Of a stretch of 64,000 nucleotides of DNA, positions 57,956 to 64,000 are shown piece after piece. The notes under the pieces are model-generated. The model was not told the DNA's origin and ran no database searches. It saw only the letters and a program-made list of their open reading frames with translations. Source of the stretch: an uncultured Anaeroplasmataceae bacterium. GTDB lineage: Bacteria > Bacillota_I > Bacilli_A > Acholeplasmatales > Anaeroplasmataceae. The position numbers and the translations under genes are program-made. How positions within the stretch are numbered: position 1 is the first letter of the stretch; the number at the start of each line of letters is the position of its first letter. Where the stretch lies: positions 1 through 64,000 of the forward strand of contig CANQBD010000002.1 in NCBI GenBank assembly GCA_947589245.1, in the 5' to 3' direction.

Positions 57956-60361
57956 CTAATGTACTACAATATTGACTAATTTTTTAGGAACAACAATCGT
58001 TTTGACAATTTGTTTGCCATCTAAATGAGCTTTAACCTTTTGACTTGCTAAAGCTAAATCAATAATGCTATTTTTATCTAAATCTGGTGCTACCTCAAGA
58101 CGATCTCTAAGCTTTCCATTAACTTGTACTACTAAAAGTATTTTTTCACTAGCAAGTTTAGTTTCATCATAAGTAGGCCATGACTCATAAGTAATTGTAT
58201 TATCATGCCCTAAAAATTCCCAAATCTCTTCACAAAAGTGCGGACAAATAGGATATAAAAGTTTAACAAAATTTTCCATATAAGGGCGATATACTGACTC
58301 AGCCTTATAAACCTCATTAATAAAGGTCATAAGTTGGGCAATAGCGGTATTAAAATTCAAACTATCATAATCATAAGAAACCTTCTTAACCGTTTGATTA
58401 TAAATCTTATCAAGGCTACCATCATTGTTAGAACTTAATAATTCTTGATATTCAGGAGTCATAAAGAACCGCCATATACGATCTAAGAATTTACGAGCTC
58501 CTTCAAGACCTTTACTACTCCAAGGAAGAGAAGCCTCAAGTGGTCCCATAAACATTTCATATAGACGTAGTGTGTCGGCACCATATTCTTTAATAACATC
58601 ATCAGGATTAATTACATTTCCGCGTGATTTGCTCATTTTTTCATTATTTTCACCTAAAATCATACCTTGATGGAATAATTTTTTAAAAGGTTCTTTAACA
58701 GGAACTAAGCCTTTATCATAAAGATAATTATTCCAAAATCTTGAATAAAGCAAATGACCAACAGCATGTTCAGACCCACCGACATATAGATCAACTGGCA
58801 TCCAGTGCTTTAATAATTCATAATTTGCAAATTCCTTATCATTATTGACATCAATATAGCGTAAAAAATACCAGCTAGAAGCAGCTGAACCTGGCATGGT
58901 TGCAACTTCTCTTTGCCCAATCTTCCCATGATACTTAACATTGACCCAATCGGTTGCGTTAGCAAGAGGAGCTGTACCACTAACCTTTGGCTTATAATCA
59001 TCAAGCTCAGGAAGTATCAATGGTAAATCTTCATCATCTAAAACAATATCACCATCAGCTGTATGAATAATTGGAATAGGCTCACCCCAATATCTTTGAC
59101 GAGCAAAAATCCACTCTCTTAAACGATAAGTAATCTTCTTTTGACCAACCTTATTAGTTTCTAGCCATTCAATCATTTTATTGATAGCATCTTCTTTATT
59201 TAAACCATTTAAAAAATCAGAATTAATATGCAGACCATCTTCTGTATAAGCTTCTTCGGCAATATTACCACCTGCTAAAACAGGAATAATATCTAGGCCA
59301 AATTTCTTAGCAAAAGCATAATCTCTAGTATCATGAGCAGGAACAGCCATAATAGCACCTGTACCATAGGAAGAAAGAACATAATCAGAAATCCAAATAG
59401 GAATCTTCTTATTGTTAACGGGATTAATTGCGTAAGCACCAGTAAATACTCCTGTTTTATCCTTATTAAGTTCTGTTCTTTCTAATTCACTTTTTGAACT
59501 ACATTCTTTCTGGTATGCTAAAACAGCACTTGCTTGTTCTTTAGACATAATTTTGGTAATCAATTCATGCTCTGGAGCAAGCACACAATAACTTGCACCA
59601 AACAAAGTATCACATCTTGTTGTAAAAACAACAAAACTTTCAGCACTATTTAAAACCTTGAAAGTAATAGTTGCACCAACTGATTTACCAATCCAATTAC
59701 GTTGCATTTCCTTTGTTGAAGAAGGCCAATCCAAATCATCTAAGCCTTCTAGTAAACGGTCAGCATACTTAGGAATATCCATTACCCACTGCTTCATATT
59801 TTTACGAACTACTGGATAACCACCACGTTCACTCTTGCCATCAATGATTTCATCATTAGCTAAAACTGTTCCTAATTCTTCACACCAGTTAACAGGCATA
59901 TCTATTTGTTTGGCAAGACCATCATTATATAACTGCTTAAAAATCCATTGTGTCCATTTATAATATTTTGGATCACAAGTAGATACTTGTTTAGACCAAT
60001 CGAAAGAAAAACCAAGCATCTTTAATTGACGAATGAAATTGTTGATATTAGCTTTAGTGAAGCCTTCTGGATGTTTACCTGTTTTAATAGCAAATTGTTC
60101 TGCTGGCAAGCCAAAGGAGTCAAACCCCATTGGATGCAATACATTATAGCCTTCCATTCTTTTCTTCCGACTAACAATATCAGTAGCTGTATAGCCTTCA
60201 GGATGCCCAACATGAAGCCCTTGTCCTGATGGATATGGAAACATATCTAAAGCATAGAATTTAGGCTTAGAAAAATCCCAAACATCAGTTTTAAATGTTT
60301 GGTTATTTTCCCAATATTCTTGCCACTTTTTCTCTATCTTAAGATGATTATATTCTTTCAT
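57956..60361 (-). CDS. leuS: Leucyl-tRNA synthetase (canonical; start trimmed to MKEYNHLK)
   Basis: [17 protein letters not shown] (HIGH), [12 protein letters not shown] (KMSKS), CP1 editing domain. Confidence 0.98.
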   Translation of the reverse strand: MKEYNHLKIEKKWQEYWENNQTFKTDVWDFSKPKFYALDMFPYPSGQGLHVGHPEGYTATDIVSRKKRMEGYNVLHPMGFDSFGLPAEQFAIKTGKHPEGFTKANINNFIRQLKMLGFSFDWSKQVSTCDPKYYKWTQWIFKQLYNDGLAKQIDMPVNWCEELGTVLANDEIIDGKSERGGYPVVRKNMKQWVMDIPKYADRLLEGLDDLDWPSSTKEMQRNWIGKSVGATITFKVLNSAESFVVFTTRCDTLFGASYCVLAPEHELITKIMSKEQASAVLAYQKECSSKSELERTELNKDKTGVFTGAYAINPVNNKKIPIWISDYVLSSYGTGAIMAVPAHDTRDYAFAKKFGLDIIPVLAGGNIAEEAYTEDGLHINSDFLNGLNKEDAINKMIEWLETNKVGQKKITYRLREWIFARQRYWGEPIPIIHTADGDIVLDDEDLPLILPELDDYKPKVSGTAPLANATDWVNVKYHGKIGQREVATMPGSAASSWYFLRYIDVNNDKEFANYELLKHWMPVDLYVGGSEHAVGHLLYSRFWNNYLYDKGLVPVKEPFKKLFHQGMILGENNEKMSKSRGNVINPDDVIKEYGADTLRLYEMFMGPLEASLPWSSKGLEGARKFLDRIWRFFMTPEYQELLSSNNDGSLDKIYNQTVKKVSYDYDSLNFNTAIAQLMTFINEVYKAESVYRPYMENFVKLLYPICPHFCEEIWEFLGHDNTITYESWPTYDETKLASEKILLVVQVNGKLRDRLEVAPDLDKNSIIDLALASQKVKAHLDGKQIVKTIVVPKKLVNIVVH

Positions 60362-60372
60362 AATAACCTCCA

Positions 60373-60789
60373 CTATTTATTTTTAATGAACTTAGGTCCA
60401 TTTGGTTTTTTCTTTGAATTGATTTTTTCAAGAATATAAAAAATTATAATTGGTATTGTAAAAGCTAAAAGCCCAGAGCCATACCACAAACCGATATTTT
60501 GAATAAAAATATGCTCAACATTAAAAAATATATACCAAATTAAACAACCAAAAAGAATTGTTAAAACCATACATAAAGGCATATATTTAGGTGCCTCATA
60601 TTCTTTAACCATTGAAGTTTTAAATAACATCATAGTTAAATAAATAAGCGGGTGTCCAAGTAAAACAGTACACAAAAATGCGATAAACGTGTGTGGACTA
60701 TCAAAGCCTTTTAAAAAACCAACAAGTGGTATAACTAATAAATCAATTATTAAAATTATGATATGAATAATATTTAATTTTTTAAGCAA
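60373..60789 (-). CDS. Small hypothetical membrane protein
   Basis: Four apparent TM segments. Confidence 0.65.
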   Translation of the reverse strand: MLKKLNIIHIIILIIDLLVIPLVGFLKGFDSPHTFIAFLCTVLLGHPLIYLTMMLFKTSMVKEYEAPKYMPLCMVLTILFGCLIWYIFFNVEHIFIQNIGLWYGSGLLAFTIPIIIFYILEKINSKKKPNGPKFIKNK

Positions 60790-60863
60790 ATTACCACCCC
60801 GTTAAATAATTTTACATAATCAAAATAATTTTACCATAAATTAGCACTTTTTTCATTAATGTT

Positions 60864-61346
60864 TTAGCTTTTTTTTATTTTTCTTAATAAAAAAATAAAT
60901 GCTTCTTTTGGAATATCCTTTTTAGCTAATTCTAATTGAAATGCAGAGTCATAAAAATAAAATTTTTCAAAATGATTATCATAACTAATAAGTTCCAATT
61001 CATCATAAATAAATTTTAGTTCTTTATTAAACTTTAACAATTTCACAATTAAAAAATCATCATATAGAGTTACTTTTAAATTGCCAATTTCTTCATTTAA
61101 TTTCTTTTTGACAAAAAAATAGGCTTTAGCCATAAATGAAATAAGTTCAACTCCTAATAATGCTAAGCTGAGGTAAGCTACTAACCAATTCTTCAAAATG
61201 AACATTACTATTGCCAAAATAAGTAAAAATATAAGAATTAAATAATCAAGATTGCCACTTAATAAATAGTTTTTCCAAAATATTCTTTTTTTTCGCTTTA
61301 AATCGGATTTAATAATAAAATCACTAATTATACTTTCCTTTTCCAT
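60864..61346 (-). CDS. Hypothetical membrane protein (possibly YcxB-like)
   Basis: Two TM segments plus C-terminal beta-rich region; weak resemblance. Confidence 0.55.
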   Translation of the reverse strand: MEKESIISDFIIKSDLKRKKRIFWKNYLLSGNLDYLILIFLLILAIVMFILKNWLVAYLSLALLGVELISFMAKAYFFVKKKLNEEIGNLKVTLYDDFLIVKLLKFNKELKFIYDELELISYDNHFEKFYFYDSAFQLELAKKDIPKEAFIFLLRKIKKS

Positions 61347-61361
61347 AGAATCTATTATAAC

Positions 61362-61393
61362 ATAAAAAGCTCTTATCCGTAAAAGATAAGAGC
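61362..61393 (-). terminator. Intrinsic terminator after uxaC
   Basis: Minus strand GCTCTTATC-TTTTACG-GATAAGAGCTTTTTATG. Confidence 0.85.
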
Positions 61394-61416
61394 AATTTTA
61401 TTATATTCATTATTAC

Positions 61417-62829
61417 TTAAAAACCAAAATATTCTTTAGCATTATTATAGCATACATCTTCTACAATCTTACCTAGAGTATCTAATTCCTCTTTTGGATA
61501 TTGCCCAGACTCAACTAAATTACCTAGCATTTGACATAATAAACGACGATAGTATTCATGACGTGGATAAGCTAGGAAGCTTCTTGAGTCAGTTAACATA
61601 CCTACAGATTGAGCTACTAAACCAACCTGCATTAATGTTTCAAGATTTTGACGCATACCATCTTGTTGATCTAGGAACCACCAAGCAGTACCAACTTGAA
61701 CACGACCCTTTACTCCTTCCTTTTGGAAGCAGCCGGCTAATACTGTTAAAGCATAATTATCACGAGGATTTAAACAATAAAGGATAGTCTTTGGTAATTC
61801 ATCAGTTTCATCTAAAGCTCCAAGTAATGCTGAAAGTTTAGCCATATAATTTTGATCTTCAATAGCATCAAAGCCTGTGTCTGGCCCAATCTTCTTTAGC
61901 ATTGATTTAGAATTATTCCTCAAAGCTCCAATATGATATTGTTGAACCCAACCATATTTATGGTATAGTTTTCCTAAGAAAACTAAAACGTAGCCCTTAT
62001 ACCAATCTTGTTCAAGCTCACTAACCTCTTGATGATTAATACCCTTTTTAAATACAGCATTAGCTTGGTCATATGTTGCAGGGGCATAGTGTAAAACATC
62101 TAAAGCATGGTCAGACAATCTTGAACCCATCTTATGAAAGAAAGCAACACGCTCAGCTAAAGCTTTTTCTAAATCCTTTAACTCTTTAATTGGGTAACCA
62201 ACAACTTTTGCTAACTGATTAACCCAATCAGCAAACCAAGATAATTCAACATTTATTGCCTTATCTGGACGGAAGGCTGGACGAACATGAACCTTTAAAG
62301 TCTTATCAGCATTCATCTTTTCATGCCATTCAAGAGAATCAACAGGATCATCAGTAGTACAAACTGTATCAACCTTAAATTTGTACATCATCTCACGAGC
62401 TGTTAAAGTTTCAAGTTTCTTATTTGCTTCATCCCAAATCTTTTTAGCATTCTTAGCATTGATAATATCATTAATACCAAAATATCTACGCATTTCTAAG
62501 TGAGACCAATGATAAAGAGGATTACCTACAAAATATGGCATAGATTCAACAAATTGTAAATATTTCTTATAATCATCATCTGGACCAGAAATTGAGTCCT
62601 CTTCATAACCTCTAGCACGTAAAGACCGCCACTTATAATGATCACCATAGCGATCACCAGCACCAAGCCATACTTCAGCTAAATTACGGAATTTTTTGTC
62701 TTCAAAAATTTCTTTTGGTTGAAGATGACAATGGTAATCAATAATCGGCATCTTCTCGGCATGTTCATGATATAACTTCTTAGCTGTTTCAGTAGTTAAT
62801 AAGAAGTCCTTATCCATAAAATCTTTCAT
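61417..62829 (-). CDS. uxaC: Glucuronate (uronate) isomerase
   Basis: MPIIDYHCHLQPKEIFED, AWWFLDQQDGMRQNLETL, GMLTDSRSFLAYPRHEYYRR. Confidence 0.97.
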   Translation of the reverse strand: MKDFMDKDFLLTTETAKKLYHEHAEKMPIIDYHCHLQPKEIFEDKKFRNLAEVWLGAGDRYGDHYKWRSLRARGYEEDSISGPDDDYKKYLQFVESMPYFVGNPLYHWSHLEMRRYFGINDIINAKNAKKIWDEANKKLETLTAREMMYKFKVDTVCTTDDPVDSLEWHEKMNADKTLKVHVRPAFRPDKAINVELSWFADWVNQLAKVVGYPIKELKDLEKALAERVAFFHKMGSRLSDHALDVLHYAPATYDQANAVFKKGINHQEVSELEQDWYKGYVLVFLGKLYHKYGWVQQYHIGALRNNSKSMLKKIGPDTGFDAIEDQNYMAKLSALLGALDETDELPKTILYCLNPRDNYALTVLAGCFQKEGVKGRVQVGTAWWFLDQQDGMRQNLETLMQVGLVAQSVGMLTDSRSFLAYPRHEYYRRLLCQMLGNLVESGQYPKEELDTLGKIVEDVCYNNAKEYFGF

Positions 62830-62856
62830 TTTTCTTCTCCTTGTATTTTTATTTTT

Positions 62857-64000
62857 TTATAATACTACTCCATCCTTGAAAATTGAAATTTCACGGAAGT
62901 TATTTTGTTCATTTTTAGCTTGTTTTTTACCTGAGGCAATATCACAAATTAAATCGATAAAATCTTCTAATAATTGGTTCATATCCTTTTTATCAACTAA
63001 ATCACCAGCATTATAATCAATCCAATTTGATTTATGAGTTGCTAAAGTTGTATTAGTAGCAATTTTAACAGTTGGAATGAAACCACCAAATGGGGTACCA
63101 CGACCAGTTGTAAACAAAACCATTTGACAACCACTACAACCCAATGTTGTTGTTGCTACTAAATCATTACCAGGTGTACAAAGTAAATTTAAACCATTAG
63201 TTTTAATTCTTTGACCCATCTTTAAAACATCTTGCACAACTGCGGCACCGGCTTTTTGTGTACAGCCTAATGACTTATCCTCTAAGGTTGTAATACCACC
63301 CTTTTTATTACCTGGAGATGGGTTGTCATAAATAACCTGATTATGACTCTTAAAATAAATCTTAAATTCATTAATTAAATCAACTATTTTATCAAATGTT
63401 GGACGATCCTTTGCTCTAGCCATTAATAATTTTTCAGCACCAAACATTTCAGGAACCTCGCCCAAAACTGTAGTTGCACCATTAACTGACAAAAAATCAG
63501 AGAAACGACCTAGTAATGGATTAGCTGTTATGCCACTCATACCATCAGAACCACCACATTTAAGACCAATACGTAAGACTGATAGTGGCTTAGTAACACG
63601 CTTATCATTTTTCATTTGATCGTAAAGTTCTTTTAATAATTTAGTTCCTTCTTCAACTTCATCTTCTACTTCTTGAGCAATAAGAAATCTTGTTCTAGAG
63701 GCATCATAATCACCTAAAGTTTCTTTAAAAGTTGAAACTAAATTTTCTTCACAACCTAAACCTAAAACTAAAACACCACCAGCATTTGGATGCTTAACCA
63801 TATCTTGTAAAAGAGTCCTAGTAAGCTCCAAATCACTCCCCATTTGACTACAACCAAAAGGATGCTGAAATGTATAGACACCATCAATTTTAGAAGTATC
63901 ATATTTAGCTTTAAAATTTTCAATTATATCCTTAGCCATACCAGAAACACAGCCAACAGTTTGGATAATCCATAATTCATTTCTAATACCATATTCACCA
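62857..64000 (-). CDS. uxaA: Altronate dehydratase (UxaA/GarD family), partial, truncated by the window edge
   Basis: Frame stays open past the ORF-track Met at 63939 to the window end: GEYGIRNELWIIQTVGCVSGMAKD; GLKCGGSDGMSGITANPLLG. Confidence 0.93.
   Translation of the reverse strand, partial: GEYGIRNELWIIQTVGCVSGMAKDIIENFKAKYDTSKIDGVYTFQHPFGCSQMGSDLELTRTLLQDMVKHPNAGGVLVLGLGCEENLVSTFKETLGDYDASRTRFLIAQEVEDEVEEGTKLLKELYDQMKNDKRVTKPLSVLRIGLKCGGSDGMSGITANPLLGRFSDFLSVNGATTVLGEVPEMFGAEKLLMARAKDRPTFDKIVDLINEFKIYFKSHNQVIYDNPSPGNKKGGITTLEDKSLGCTQKAGAAVVQDVLKMGQRIKTNGLNLLCTPGNDLVATTTLGCSGCQMVLFTTGRGTPFGGFIPTVKIATNTTLATHKSNWIDYNAGDLVDKKDMNQLLEDFIDLICDIASGKKQAKNEQNNFREISIFKDGVVL

Noticed and set aside
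58810-60229. Additional ORFs in other frames of leuS
   Set aside because: Alternative-frame artefacts within canonical leuS.
60361-60863. T-box riboswitch upstream of leuS
   Set aside because: leuS follows the preceding gene almost immediately and no T-box (TGGNACCGCG-like) sequence was seen.
1-64000. Mycoplasma code 4 (TGA=Trp)
   Set aside because: Full-length conserved proteins read with TGG for Trp, and several genes terminate naturally at TGA.
1-64000. CRISPR arrays, transposases, prophage, tRNA or rRNA genes
   Set aside because: None seen by reading the sequence and ORF track; a tRNAscan/Infernal run would be decisive for RNAs.

Overview
64 kb window from a low-GC Bacillota-type chromosome using the standard code (several genes, e.g. 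15898-17535, 25382-25990 and 28399-32724, end in TGA, so this is not the Mycoplasma code). Most genes lie on the minus strand. The window is largely housekeeping: ispG, a PASTA-type PBP, murD/ddl/murF, cysK-mntP, uvrC, rpoZ-gmk, an RqcH-type NFACT protein, hslO, recQ, galE, rplK-rplA/rplJ-rplL, udk, polC, acpP, an msmX/ugpC-like ATPase, sufCDSUB, leuS, and uxaC/uxaA (uxaA cut by the window edge). I see no mobile elements, CRISPR arrays, tRNAs or rRNAs. The most unusual items are: (1) a 669-codon intact paralog of LeuRS (41773-43782) that has lost both the HIGH and KMSKS signatures, 14 kb from the canonical leuS; (2) a FUSC-type membrane domain fused to a HAD domain lacking its nucleophilic Asp (56529-57947); (3) a membrane-anchored alpha/beta-hydrolase fused to a DUF4874/DUF4832-like module (6359-8623); (4) a 1441-aa discoidin-like/M60-peptidase/Pmp-like beta-helix/InlB-like surface protein inserted upstream of rplK; (5) a GerE-like regulator and a CotD-like protein with a possible SigK-type promoter, hinting at sporulation ancestry; (6) a perfect-consensus promoter that runs straight into two tandem intrinsic terminators at 20658-20798; and (7) an alpha/beta-hydrolase that appears to start at a non-AUG codon. 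All homology calls are from reading the translations; no searches were run.
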